A stretch of 35,335 nucleotides of DNA from Methylotenera sp. (lineage in GTDB: Bacteria; Pseudomonadota; Gammaproteobacteria; Burkholderiales; Methylophilaceae): positions 1-35,335 of the forward strand of contig JABFSF010000120.1 in NCBI GenBank assembly GCA_013140755.1, read 5' to 3'. Position 1 is the stretch's first letter; every line of letters starts with the position of its first letter. Both the position numbers and the translations under genes were made by a program. Below, piece by piece: positions 17,539 to 29,411 of this stretch. Below the pieces are notes generated by a model, which made no database searches, was not told the DNA's origin, and saw only the letters and a program-made list of their open reading frames with translations.

Positions 17539-18558
17539 TTAACGTCTGCGTACTTGGATTTTAGCAAGCCCAAAACATAACCTAGAAATTTCTAACCACG
17601 CATCACCTAGCATTACGCCTTTTGCAGTTTTATCAATATCTGCAAGCTTTTGGGTGGCGGCTTCTAATTGTTTAAGGCTTAATCTGCCAAGGGCACGTTT
17701 AACCAGTGTTTGTCTATCGCCATAAATGCGTGCGCTTGTCATGGCGTTGTTGATGTTTTCTCCACGCATTTCTGCTTGTTTAATCCGCAAGAGTGGGCGT
17801 AGTACCCACATGAGTGGATTCATCACCGCAACGGCATTTTCACCCTCATCTTGTAAGCCTTGTAAAATCCGCGCAGTGCGCTCGGCATCGCCTGCAAGCA
17901 CGGCTTCACCTAATTGAAACGCATCAAAGCGCGAAACATTTAGTACGGCTTCGCGCACGACTTCATCACTGAGCGCACCTTGCGGATATAAAAGCCCAAG
18001 CTTTTGCACTTCTTGATTAGCCGCGAGTAGATTACCTTCTACTTGGTGTGCTAAAAACGCTAAGGTTTGCTCGCTTGCGTGTTGCCCTTGTAGAGTTAAT
18101 CGGTTTGCAATCCATTTTGGCAATTGGTTTGCATCCATTTCATTTAGCGTAATCACTTGTGCTTGTGCTTCAAGTGCGCTAAACCAAGTGCTGTTTTTTG
18201 CTTCACGCTCCAGTGTTGGCAAAATAATCACAACCGTTGTGTCTGGCAGTCCTTTATTGGCGAGGGTTTGTAAAACTTTGCCCCCTTCAACGCCAGGTTT
18301 GCCATTGGGAATATTTAGCTCAAGTAAACGTTGGCTTGCAAATAAAGAGATAGATTGCCCAAAAGCTTGAATCTGCTGCCAATTGAAATTGCGCTCAACC
18401 GTTAAGTGCGTTCTTTCGTCACACCCTTGCGTACGTGCCACCGCACGAATAGCATCTAAACATTCGCGCTGTGCTAAGGGTTCGTCACCCACTAATACAT
18501 AAATGGCTTGTAACCCTTGTTTGAGATGATTTTCCAGTTGAGCTGGGGTTAAACGCAT
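17539..18558 (-). CDS. holA: DNA polymerase III subunit delta
   Basis: Delta subunit of the clamp loader: it opens the beta sliding clamp on DNA. The 339 residues match family length. Recognisable parts are the N-terminal IYVLVGDEPLAQRE, the degenerate nucleotide-binding-like region with SLFASQRLLEL, FLAHQVEGNLLAANQEVQKL, the collar-domain stretch SRFDAFQLGEAVLAGD, and C-terminal WLEISRLCFGLA. It is the last gene of leuS-lptE-holA, starting 9 bases after the lptE stop, an order shared with other proteobacteria. It meets the GST-like gene tail to tail. Confidence 0.94.
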   Translation of the reverse strand: MRLTPAQLENHLKQGLQAIYVLVGDEPLAQRECLDAIRAVARTQGCDERTHLTVERNFNWQQIQAFGQSISLFASQRLLELNIPNGKPGVEGGKVLQTLANKGLPDTTVVIILPTLEREAKNSTWFSALEAQAQVITLNEMDANQLPKWIANRLTLQGQHASEQTLAFLAHQVEGNLLAANQEVQKLGLLYPQGALSDEVVREAVLNVSRFDAFQLGEAVLAGDAERTARILQGLQDEGENAVAVMNPLMWVLRPLLRIKQAEMRGENINNAMTSARIYGDRQTLVKRALGRLSLKQLEAATQKLADIDKTAKGVMLGDAWLEISRLCFGLAKIQVRRR

Positions 18559-18567
18559 GGCTACTGA

Positions 18568-19068
18568 TTATTTGTTTGTGCGTTTAAGGGCGGTTAAACG
18601 GCGTAAAACCTCACGTACCGCATCGTTACGCATGTCGGTATTAAGTCTTGCTTCTTCATCCCCTTTGCCTAACAAGGCATTGTCGTTGTATGAAAAATCA
18701 CGACGGGTTTGCACCGTCTGCACTGAACTCCAAAGTGGGTTTGCAGGTTCGCGGGTTCTAAAATTGATGCGATAATTAAGCTCATATTCACGCACTAAGC
18801 CACCACCGCTCAAAGATAAAATGCGTTTTTCATTGGTTTCGCCGAGTAACTCTAATAGCATCTCTGCGCTTTCAATATTTTCTACCACTTGTACGCCATT
18901 GGTGCTAAGTAGTTGCTTTAAATCTCGAGAAACACTTAAGGTGGCTCCTTGAATATAAAGGTTTTTAAATGACAAATCTGCCACACCTCGCAGTTGAAAG
19001 CCACAGGCTGATAAAACGAGGGTTGCTAATATTAAGTAGCAGAAATACGGTGAAAAGATTTTTTTCAT
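18568..19068 (-). CDS. lptE: LPS-assembly lipoprotein LptE
   Basis: Outer-membrane lipoprotein that plugs the LptD barrel and helps insert LPS into the outer leaflet. The 166-residue protein has a lipoprotein signal with lipobox LSAC (Cys22) and the family's start of the mature part, CGFQLRG, followed by IQG and a mixed alpha/beta domain. It begins 3 bases after the leuS stop and precedes holA. Its partner lptD is in the same window, about 7.7 kb further along. Confidence 0.94.
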   Translation of the reverse strand: MKKIFSPYFCYLILATLVLSACGFQLRGVADLSFKNLYIQGATLSVSRDLKQLLSTNGVQVVENIESAEMLLELLGETNEKRILSLSGGGLVREYELNYRINFRTREPANPLWSSVQTVQTRRDFSYNDNALLGKGDEEARLNTDMRNDAVREVLRRLTALKRTNK

Positions 19069-19071
19069 GCC

Positions 19072-21675
<2,604 letters not shown>

Positions 21676-21679
21676 CTAA

Positions 21680-21685
21680 ATTATA
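21680..21685 (-). promoter_or_regulatory. -10 box of a leuS promoter
   Basis: TATAAT on the minus strand, 37 bases before the leuS ATG. The -35 region (near 21703-21708) is poor, so activity may need other factors. Confidence 0.45.
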
Positions 21686-21719
21686 CCGTAGCGATGAGAC
21701 TTTGTTGTGTTCTAGCAAA

Positions 21720-22139
21720 TCACGGGGTCACTTTAGCACTCACTTTCGCATCAAATCGCTCTTTATTGATGACAAAACGTGCATGAGTGCCTTTAGAAAT
21801 TAAGTCCACGCCATCATGCGCTTCAACAGTAAACGTTAATTTCCTGCCATCCACTTCAATCAATTCGGTTGTGCAAGTGACTTCTAAGCCAACTGGTGTC
21901 GCAGCCTCATGGCTGACATTGATGTGGGTTCCGACGGTTTGTTCAGTAGGCCAATCAAGATGCGGATTAATGGCTTTAATGCATGTCCATTCAAGCAAGC
22001 CTACCAAAAATCCCGTAGCAAAGACTTCTGGCATGATGGTGAACTCTTCTGACTCAGGGTAAAGTGCTGGAACAGTTTTAGACTTAGGGATAACAAATTT
22101 GTGTGTGTAGCGAATGCCAATTTTTAATGATTCTTTCAT
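21720..22139 (-). CDS. FlK-like (fluoroacetyl-CoA thioesterase-type) hotdog thioesterase
   Basis: A 139-residue hotdog-fold protein of the family that includes fluoroacetyl-CoA thioesterase FlK. Counting from the ATG at 22139, residues T42, E50 and H77 fall at the positions of the FlK triad (T42, E50, H76), within ATGFLVGLLEW and GTHINVSHEAATPVG. The C-terminal half reads VDGRKLTFTVEAHDGVDLI then GTHARFVINKERF, as in the wider family. The frame could start at TTG 22151, but the ATG has GGAT upstream and fits the family N-terminus. Substrate unknown: most relatives are not linked to fluoroacetate. It lies between leuS and the lipoprotein gene on the same strand. Confidence 0.82.
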   Translation of the reverse strand: MKESLKIGIRYTHKFVIPKSKTVPALYPESEEFTIMPEVFATGFLVGLLEWTCIKAINPHLDWPTEQTVGTHINVSHEAATPVGLEVTCTTELIEVDGRKLTFTVEAHDGVDLISKGTHARFVINKERFDAKVSAKVTP

Positions 22140-22182
22140 TGGGCTATCCAATCACAATAAATATCAGAAGGAGGGCATCAAC

Positions 22183-22248
22183 ATTCCAGCATATTGCGCT
22201 GTAATTTTGAGTGGAATGACACTCATACTAGGTAGTGCTGCGCACTAC
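22183..22248. repeat. Cluster of inverted repeats after the AT-rich lipoprotein gene
   Basis: Three nested or adjacent inverted repeats: CATTCCA / TGGAATG (from about 22185 to 22219), GAGTG / CACTC (22210-22224) and GTAGTGC / GCACTAC (22232-22248, 3-base loop). The last lies just past the stop of the lipoprotein gene but lacks a T run on the transcribed side. Confidence 0.5.
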
Positions 22249-22254
22249 GCGTGA

Positions 22255-22938
22255 TTAGTTTTTATCATTACCTTGCCACCATGCTTGAGCTTTTTCACGT
22301 TCCCAAGTTGGAAGAATGTTTTTTTTAATTTCTTTTCTAGCTAAAACAGGAAATTTTGATTTAAATTCACTAATATCTTCATCAAAAGAATCTATTACAC
22401 TTATGTCAAAGGTTCCACTTGAAACACCTGTTACTGACTGATCAATAAGTGGAATTACAGAACCTGCTCGAAACTCATTTTCTTTGCGAGGTCTCAAAAT
22501 TGCATCTATTTTACCTAAATAAATAATAGAGTTCTGAGGTACGGTAACCTTCAATAATAAGGGAACGTTAAAAAAACCATTGAATGGAAAAGCATTTGCA
22601 TTCCCTAATATAGTGTGGAGAGTGTATTCGCCAGGCTCTAAAGCCATTCGCATATAAAACTTGTTACTTAAGTCCGACTCTACTTTTCCAACCTCACTGT
22701 CAGCTTGAAACATAATTGATTCTTTTTCACCAGATGCATTAACTTTTTCAAATTTCACAGCTAGTGGGTGAGGAGTATATCGACTACTTACTGGCCTAGA
22801 GATATTAACTGGCATCAGTAAGATAGACTTAGCTCCAACATCAATAGATTTAGTTTCATTTTTTATAGCCATTTGATTCACATTTGCACAGCCCGCTACA
22901 AATATACAAAAAAGTAAGCTAACAAAATTAGACTTCAT
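22255..22938 (-). CDS. Hypothetical lipoprotein, AT-rich
   Basis: A 227-residue lipoprotein I do not recognise. The signal peptide ends in lipobox VAGC (Cys17), so the mature protein is membrane-anchored. The body is a mostly beta pattern with a patch (MALEPGEYTLHTILGN) like carboxypeptidase-regulatory-type sandwich strands, then NSIIYLGKIDAILRPRKENE, and a Lys/Glu-rich C-terminal region with two Trp. The start is well supported: AAGGAAAG lies five bases before the ATG. Base composition is clearly richer in A and T than the flanking adk and leuS, suggesting different ancestry. It interrupts the block between adk and leuS. Confidence 0.75.
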   Translation of the reverse strand: MKSNFVSLLFCIFVAGCANVNQMAIKNETKSIDVGAKSILLMPVNISRPVSSRYTPHPLAVKFEKVNASGEKESIMFQADSEVGKVESDLSNKFYMRMALEPGEYTLHTILGNANAFPFNGFFNVPLLLKVTVPQNSIIYLGKIDAILRPRKENEFRAGSVIPLIDQSVTGVSSGTFDISVIDSFDEDISEFKSKFPVLARKEIKKNILPTWEREKAQAWWQGNDKN

Positions 22939-23000
22939 TTGAACTTTCCTTGATCATGGAAAACTTTACACTTAAATATTTACAAATAATTAAACAGTGC

Positions 23001-23675
<675 letters not shown>

Positions 23676-23709
23676 TTAAGTTTATTTTAAGGTGTTGGGT
23701 TAAATTATA

Positions 23710-24492
23710 TCAGCTTAGATAATTTGCAATAGCGACAAAATCTGAAACACTCAAATTTTCTGCGCGTTGTTGTGAGTCAATGTTGAGTGCAGCAAAGCCT
23801 TCATCGTTTAACAGTTCTTTTAGTGTATTGCGTAAAGTTTTGCGGCGCTGCCCAAATGCGGCAGTGACAATTTGGGCAAATCGCGTTTCATCTTTGGCTA
23901 TAAAGGGTAAACATGTATGCGGCACGCAACGCACAAAGGCTGATTCCACTTTTGGTGCGGGGTCAAACGCTTCGGGAGGTACGGTGATGAGGTATTCCAT
24001 GCGTAAACGGTATTGCAACATGACTGAGAGCCGCCCGTATTCCGGTGTGGATGGCGCGGCCACCATGCGTTCAACGACTTCTTTTTGCAGCATAAAATGC
24101 ATGTCAGTAATGACGGGCACATTGTTGAGCAGGTGAAATAATATTGGCGTGGAGATGTTGTAAGGCAAATTTCCAACGACCCTAATGGCATTACCTAAAC
24201 TTGAGAAGTCAAATTTTAGTGCGTCTGAATTATGAATGCTAATGGCTACTTTTTTGCCATTGAGTGGTTTGGCGTATTCTTGTTGCATCCAACTAATGAT
24301 GTCGCGGTCTACCTCTACGACATGCAGTAGATTCAATTTTTGCAATAAGGGTTTGGTGAGTGCGCCCAAACCCGGGCCAATTTCCACCATTAAATCATTG
24401 GGTTGTGGCGAAATGGCATCAATTAAACTGCCAATTACACCTTGATCAGTGAGAAAATTTTGCCCAAAACGTTTTTTTGCAACGTGTTTCAT
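23710..24492 (-). CDS. rsmA: 16S rRNA dimethyladenosine transferase
   Basis: Dimethylates two adjacent adenines in the 3'-terminal hairpin of 16S rRNA (KsgA). The 260-residue protein has KKRFGQNFL, the SAM-binding EIGPGLGALT, the acidic VVEVDRD at the ribose site, the catalytic NLPYNIST, and a C-terminal helical part with AFGQRRKTLRNTLK. Its ATG overlaps the pdxA stop by 4 bases (ATGA). Gene order lptD-surA-pdxA-rsmA is shared with E. coli. Confidence 0.97.
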   Translation of the reverse strand: MKHVAKKRFGQNFLTDQGVIGSLIDAISPQPNDLMVEIGPGLGALTKPLLQKLNLLHVVEVDRDIISWMQQEYAKPLNGKKVAISIHNSDALKFDFSSLGNAIRVVGNLPYNISTPILFHLLNNVPVITDMHFMLQKEVVERMVAAPSTPEYGRLSVMLQYRLRMEYLITVPPEAFDPAPKVESAFVRCVPHTCLPFIAKDETRFAQIVTAAFGQRRKTLRNTLKELLNDEGFAALNIDSQQRAENLSVSDFVAIANYLS

Positions 24493-25475
24493 GATTTCTT
24501 TTGAGAGTTAGTGAGTGTGATGGCAAGCTCAATGGCGGCTAGTAGGCTACCAGTGTTGATATTGCCTGTGCCTGCTAAATCCAGCGCGGTGCCGTGGTCA
24601 ACCGATGTGCGGATAATCGGTAAGCCTAGTGTGACGTTGACACCTTCACCAAAGCTAGCGTGTTTGAGCACAGGTAAACCTTGGTCGTGGTACATGGCTA
24701 ACACCGCATCTGCATGGTTTAGGTGGTGTTTTGCAAATAAGGTGTCGGCAGGTAACGCCCCAATTAGGTTGATATTTTCAAGGCGTAATTTTGCTAACAC
24801 AGGGTTGATTATTTCAATTTCCTCCCGCCCTAAATAACCGTCTTCACCTGCGTGTGGGTTAAGCCCAGCCACTAAAATTCGAGGGTTTTGAATGCCAAAC
24901 TTGTGAACTAAATCGTGGTGCAAAATTCGGATGGTGGTTTCTAGGCTGTCGCGGGTAATGGCTTGTGGCACGTCTTTTAGGGCTAAGTGTGTTGTAACAA
25001 GGGCGACGCGTAAACCACCCCCAACTAGCATCATCACTACTTGAGGGGTACCAGTCAGTTCAGCTAAAAACTCTGTGTGTCCACTAAAGGTAATTCCAGC
25101 TTCATTGATAATGCCTTTGTGTACAGGAGCGGTGACCATGGCGTCAAATTGGTGGTTAACGCAGCCTAACGTGGCTAAGGTGAGCGTTTTGAGCACGTAG
25201 GCACTATTTTTTGCATTAAGTTGACCTGCAGCCACAGGTTCAGCCGTTGGTGTATGCAATACTTGTAAAGTGCCGTTGCCTAAGTGTGTCACTTCGTCAG
25301 CGCAAATATTGAGCGGTACACTTAATTGTTGTGCGCGTTGTTTAAGCGCATATTGATCTGCAATCACGACGATTTTTGCCGCGATAGGATAGTGGGCGAG
25401 TTTAACGCACAAGTCATAACCAATGCCAGCAGGTTCGCCAGCAGTAATGGCAATGTGTGGAATTCTAGTGGTCAC
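24489..25475 (-). CDS. pdxA: 4-hydroxythreonine-4-phosphate dehydrogenase
   Basis: Oxidises 4-phosphohydroxy-L-threonine in the DXP-dependent pyridoxal phosphate pathway. The 328-residue protein has ITAGEPAGIG at the N-terminus, TAPVHKGIINEAG, FSGHTEFLAELTG, GLNPHAGEDGYLGREE, YHDQGLPVLK (the three metal-binding His positions) and GLPIIRTSVDHGTALD. The start is GTG at 25475, 11 bases after the surA stop; there is no clear ribosome binding site, so it may depend on translation from surA. Confidence 0.96.
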   Translation of the reverse strand: MTTRIPHIAITAGEPAGIGYDLCVKLAHYPIAAKIVVIADQYALKQRAQQLSVPLNICADEVTHLGNGTLQVLHTPTAEPVAAGQLNAKNSAYVLKTLTLATLGCVNHQFDAMVTAPVHKGIINEAGITFSGHTEFLAELTGTPQVVMMLVGGGLRVALVTTHLALKDVPQAITRDSLETTIRILHHDLVHKFGIQNPRILVAGLNPHAGEDGYLGREEIEIINPVLAKLRLENINLIGALPADTLFAKHHLNHADAVLAMYHDQGLPVLKHASFGEGVNVTLGLPIIRTSVDHGTALDLAGTGNINTGSLLAAIELAITLTNSQKKS

Positions 25476-25486
25476 AGTGTGAAAGT

Positions 25487-26788
25487 CTAAAACTTATCTT
25501 CAAGCCTTAGCTCCACATAAGCACGATCGCGTAGCTCTCTAATCCAGTCTTGGTAAGCTTCATCGCCTTTTCTGGTGCGAATTTCTTTGCGGGCTTTTAA
25601 GCGAGCAGCTTCTTTACTCATGTCTTGCTTACGGCGTTCTAAAACCTGAATAATATGCCAACCAAACGGGCTGCGAATAGGCTCGCTGATTTGGTTGTCT
25701 TTGAGTTCGTTCATGGCTTTTTCAAATTGTGGTACCGTATCCCCAGGGTTTACCCAGCCTAAATCGCCACCATTTGAAGCGGTGCCATCTTCAGAAAATT
25801 GACGGGCTAAGACTTCAAATTTTTCATTGTTATCTAAACGCTCTTTAATGCCATCCATTTTTTGTTTGCCTTCTTTTTCAGACATCACTTCTGAGAGTTT
25901 AATTAGAATATGGCGTGCGTGGGTTTGCTCAATCACCAGCGGCGAGTTGCCACCGCGTTTATTGGTGAGTTTTAAGATATGAAAACCATTGGGGCTGCGT
26001 AGCGGTGCGGAAACTTCTCCAACCTGCATAGTTTTAAGTGCATCTAGAAATAAAGCGGGGATTTGTGTGCTGGTTTTCCAGCCTAAATTGCCACCCTCTA
26101 ATGCATTAGGCGTATCAGAGAAGCTGGCAGACACTTTAGCAAAGCTTGTGCCTTGCGCGAGTGCTTGTGCAGCTTCATCTACTTTGGCTTTGGCTTTTTG
26201 AATTTCTTCTGTCGCGCCTTCTTCAGGAGTGCGAATTAAAATATGCGATATTTCAAACTCATCCGTATTTTCATTATTAGACGCTTGTGTTGTTAAAAAA
26301 TTATCAATTTCAGATTCGGTGACATTGACACGGCTTTCAATTTCACGCTCACGCAGGCGAGCAAGCGTGATTTCGCTGCGAATGTCCGCGCGGAATTTAC
26401 GCATACTAACGCCATCTTTTGCGAGAGCTTCGCTAAACTCTGTAAGCGTGAGTTGATTTTGCTCAGCAATACGTTCAATGGTTTTATCCAGTTGGTTATC
26501 ATCTACTTTCAAGCCTGTTTGCGCTGCATATTGCAATTGCAAAGCATCTGAAATTAAACGCTCTAAAATCTGCTTGCGTAAAATGTTTTCAGGCGGCAAC
26601 TCTGTGCCCTGTTTAGTGAGTTGCGCAGTTACTGTGCGAATGCGACCTTCAAGCTCTTGCTCTGTGATGACGGTTTGATCAACCACCGCAACGATACGGT
26701 CTAACTTAACAATTTCAGCCGCATGGCTTGAAAAGTGGTTTAAGCAGAGTAAGGTAAATAACAAAAACTGAGAGAAAGATTTGAACAT
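25487..26788 (-). CDS. surA: Periplasmic chaperone and peptidyl-prolyl isomerase SurA
   Basis: Escorts unfolded outer-membrane proteins, including LptD, across the periplasm. The 433-residue protein has a signal peptide ending near SSHA, an N-terminal chaperone domain (IVAVVDQTVITEQELEGRI and onwards), two parvulin domains (about 172-275 and 284-385, each with the ARHILIKLSE- or SHILIRTPE-type start and a GGNLGW / GGDLGW core), and a C-terminal helix. Its ATG follows the lptD stop after two bases, with the ribosome binding region inside the lptD 3' end. Confidence 0.97.
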   Translation of the reverse strand: MFKSFSQFLLFTLLCLNHFSSHAAEIVKLDRIVAVVDQTVITEQELEGRIRTVTAQLTKQGTELPPENILRKQILERLISDALQLQYAAQTGLKVDDNQLDKTIERIAEQNQLTLTEFSEALAKDGVSMRKFRADIRSEITLARLREREIESRVNVTESEIDNFLTTQASNNENTDEFEISHILIRTPEEGATEEIQKAKAKVDEAAQALAQGTSFAKVSASFSDTPNALEGGNLGWKTSTQIPALFLDALKTMQVGEVSAPLRSPNGFHILKLTNKRGGNSPLVIEQTHARHILIKLSEVMSEKEGKQKMDGIKERLDNNEKFEVLARQFSEDGTASNGGDLGWVNPGDTVPQFEKAMNELKDNQISEPIRSPFGWHIIQVLERRKQDMSKEAARLKARKEIRTRKGDEAYQDWIRELRDRAYVELRLEDKF

Positions 26789-26790
26789 AA

Positions 26791-29151
26791 TTACTCGTAA
26801 TAGGGTTGTTGGTAAGTTTCAGGAATAAGCCCTGTGCTGACATAGCCTGGAATATTACGTTTAATCACTGCTAATGGGTTTGCACCAATTGAGGCTAAAC
26901 CACCAAGCTCAAGTTGGAAAAATAAGGCGTAGTTGGCATTGGCGGTTGCAGTACTCACGCGTTGCACAACGGAGCGTGCTTGCCAGCAGCCTGCATCGTA
27001 CTCTAAACCTGCAAGCGATTCAATGATGCGACTTTCACGTAGTGAGTAATTGGTGCGCCCGATGCCGTACCAGCCTTTGCCTAGGGGCCATTGCCCTGAG
27101 AGGTCAAATTGGTCTAATAAGTTGCGTCTGTAGCTGTAACTTAAATTAAGTGTTTTACCTGGCTCAGGGTTATAGCGGCTAGTGAGCGTGGTACGCACAG
27201 ATTTAGAATCGTCGGTGTTATATTGCCAAAACGCATCAATATTCCAGCTGTTTTTTAAGTAAGTGTTGATGCCAGCAATAATGTCTGAACTGTTGCTTTG
27301 TCTAAAGTCTGCGCCTGGTAATGCTACTTTTTGATCAGCAAAATAATAGCGTTGCCCAATAGAAGCTGATAAGCGTTGTGTGCCAGAGTCGCTCTCAATA
27401 AAGCGCGTGGTGAGCGCAAAACTGAGCTGATTGGCATTGTTAATGCGGTCATTGCCTGTGAACTGATTTTCATTGAAGAGTGAGCTAAAGTTTAAGTCAG
27501 ATTCACTGGTGTCAAAAATAGGAATATCCGCTTGTTTACGTTCTGGGATATACACATAAAATAAGCGCGGCTCAATTGTTTGTGTATAGCCTCGGTTGGC
27601 GATTTTAAAGTCGCGATCAAAAAATAGACCGCTATCTAGGCTAAAAATTGGCAAGGTACGTTGTTGAGATTCTAAATTATTGGCAACATTATTTAAGCTG
27701 TAGCTGGTATGGTGAATGCCAATTTTAGGGGTGACAAAGCCATATGGTTTGTTAAATGGTAGGCTAACACTTGGGTAGGCGGTAAAGCGCGTCCCAGTAG
27801 CTTTAATGGGCGCATCTTTGTTAGTGTCAAACGCAACTAATTGTGTATATAAATTGGTGCTTAGATCGCCATAATATTTTGTGCCACTCAGCGTCATTTG
27901 AGGCAGGCGCTCGTAAGGGTATGAGGCGTTATCTAAGGTTTGGAATTTTTGCGCAATGGCATTAAAACGCCAAGTGTTGTTAGCGTAATCTACATTAAAT
28001 TGTTGCGGCAAGTTAATGCGGCTGGTAGTGACAATGCGAGTAGAAAGATCAGAAAAATATTGGTCATCAGAGACTTTTTCTAAGCTGTAACCAGCTGACC
28101 AACCTTTAGCCAAACGGTGTTGATGTTTTAAGTTGGCGTAGTAACGATCGGTATGTGTCAGACTGTCACTGGGCAAATATTCAAGGTTATCAATACCAGA
28201 AAATTTATCTTCTAAATATCTAAACTCACCTTGCAATTGTACGCCCCGCTTGGTGAGTACGCGCGGTGCAAGCGTAGCATCCATATTCGGTGCGATATTC
28301 CAATAAAATGGTGTGGAAATTTCAAAACCGCTACGGCTTGTTGTACCTTGAATGGGTGTGAGTAAGCCCGTTTTACGTTGATTGTTAAATGAGAAACTTA
28401 ACCATGGGCTGTAGAGCAATGGCACACCTTTAAACTCAATATGCGCATGTTTGGCAACCCCTGAGTCTGTGTAGTTATTAATGCTTATCTCATTGGCTTT
28501 AATATACCAATCATCTACATCGGCAGCGCAAGTGGTGTAACGCGCACCCACTAAACGTTTTTTATCTTCCCCTTCAAAAAAAATCGCTTTGGCATCGCCA
28601 CGCGCTTTAGATGAAGTGGGTACTACACTAATTGCCAAGGTGTCTTGGTTGTCTGCGTTATTGAGCAAATTGTCACTACCAATTTGCTGATTTTGCAAGT
28701 TGCCTAACTGTTTAGAAAATGTTTCTGAACTCATCGCGCGGCGTTGTTGCAAGCTAAATTCACTTGATTTTGACATCACAATAGAAGCATCACGCATTTC
28801 GCCTATGCTTTCTGATAGGCGCATTTTTAACTCAGGGCCAGTAAGCTTGGTATTGCCAAGCTCAATGTGTGCATTGCCAATGACGTGAAGTTCATCATTT
28901 TGAATGTCATATTCAATTGTGTCACCATAAACATCTTGTTTGCCACGGTGGATTACGGCGTTACCGATAGCACGCATTTTTCTATCTAAATGTAACTCTA
29001 GTTTATCGCCGTCAATGATAACGCCATCATTGGGTGTGTTGTCAGTGGGATTCGTGTTGTTTTCAATTGGCAAAACTGTATCAGCCTGCGCAATGAGGCT
29101 GTTAGCAAATAGTGTTGCAATAACGCTGGCTAAGAGGCGATGTTTTAGCAT
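26791..29151 (-). CDS. lptD: LPS-assembly protein LptD
   Basis: Outer-membrane translocon that places LPS in the outer leaflet with LptE. The 786-residue protein has a signal peptide (to about AQA, residue 23), an OstA/LptA-like beta-jellyroll (GDKLELHLDRKMRAIGNAVI, about 46-200), and a large beta-barrel. It contains only two cysteines: C208 in RYTTCAADVDDWYIKA and C722 in EYDAGCWQARS. E. coli LptD has four; one long-range disulfide is the essential feature, so this looks like a minimal version. First gene of the minus-strand unit with surA, pdxA, rsmA and possibly adk. Confidence 0.96.
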   Translation of the reverse strand: MLKHRLLASVIATLFANSLIAQADTVLPIENNTNPTDNTPNDGVIIDGDKLELHLDRKMRAIGNAVIHRGKQDVYGDTIEYDIQNDELHVIGNAHIELGNTKLTGPELKMRLSESIGEMRDASIVMSKSSEFSLQQRRAMSSETFSKQLGNLQNQQIGSDNLLNNADNQDTLAISVVPTSSKARGDAKAIFFEGEDKKRLVGARYTTCAADVDDWYIKANEISINNYTDSGVAKHAHIEFKGVPLLYSPWLSFSFNNQRKTGLLTPIQGTTSRSGFEISTPFYWNIAPNMDATLAPRVLTKRGVQLQGEFRYLEDKFSGIDNLEYLPSDSLTHTDRYYANLKHQHRLAKGWSAGYSLEKVSDDQYFSDLSTRIVTTSRINLPQQFNVDYANNTWRFNAIAQKFQTLDNASYPYERLPQMTLSGTKYYGDLSTNLYTQLVAFDTNKDAPIKATGTRFTAYPSVSLPFNKPYGFVTPKIGIHHTSYSLNNVANNLESQQRTLPIFSLDSGLFFDRDFKIANRGYTQTIEPRLFYVYIPERKQADIPIFDTSESDLNFSSLFNENQFTGNDRINNANQLSFALTTRFIESDSGTQRLSASIGQRYYFADQKVALPGADFRQSNSSDIIAGINTYLKNSWNIDAFWQYNTDDSKSVRTTLTSRYNPEPGKTLNLSYSYRRNLLDQFDLSGQWPLGKGWYGIGRTNYSLRESRIIESLAGLEYDAGCWQARSVVQRVSTATANANYALFFQLELGGLASIGANPLAVIKRNIPGYVSTGLIPETYQQPYYE

Positions 29152-29205
29152 GGGCTAACCATTGAAGTTTGCACAGAACAACGAGATGAGTAAGAAGGCA
29201 CAGGT

Positions 29206-29234
29206 ATATTAGGTAAACGGTTTTAATTTATCAG
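29206..29234 (-). promoter_or_regulatory. Candidate lptD promoter
   Basis: On the minus strand CTGATA (29229-29234) and TAATAT (29206-29211) are separated by 17 bases, about 55 bases before the lptD ATG. Each matches 4 of 6 consensus bases. I see no convincing sigma-E type motif. Confidence 0.3.
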
Positions 29235-29284
29235 TGATAAAATCTCACAAAATGCACTTTTTGGCAATGCATAAATCACAATCA

Positions 29285-29300
29285 GCCTGATAAAACAGGC
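29285..29300. repeat. Small hairpin between lptD and amgK
   Basis: GCCTG (29285-29289) and CAGGC (29296-29300) with loop ATAAAA in the 260-base divergent gap. No T run follows. It lies upstream of both candidate promoters, so it may be a binding site rather than a terminator. Confidence 0.3.
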
Positions 29301-29365
29301 GGTGCAGTGCTGAATCAGGCACTAGAATCTAAGGTGAAATTATAGCTTGGATTGATGTACATGCG

Positions 29366-29393
29366 TTGCAAAAATGCGCAAATATGCTTTAAT
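29366..29393 (+). promoter_or_regulatory. Candidate amgK operon promoter
   Basis: TTGCAA (29366-29371) and TTTAAT (29388-29393) with a 16-base spacer, ending 18 bases before the GTG at 29412. Its position argues against the longer frame that begins at ATG 29352. Confidence 0.45.
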
Positions 29394-29411
29394 TGTTTTA
29401 GAAAGAGATTC

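Noticed and set aside
23780-24136. 118-residue open frame opposite rsmA
   Set aside because: Antisense shadow of a well-conserved gene.
29352-29411. Upstream extension of amgK to ATG 29352
   Set aside because: Contains a probable promoter, reads as Cys/Lys-rich non-homologous sequence, and GTG 29412 has a ribosome binding site.
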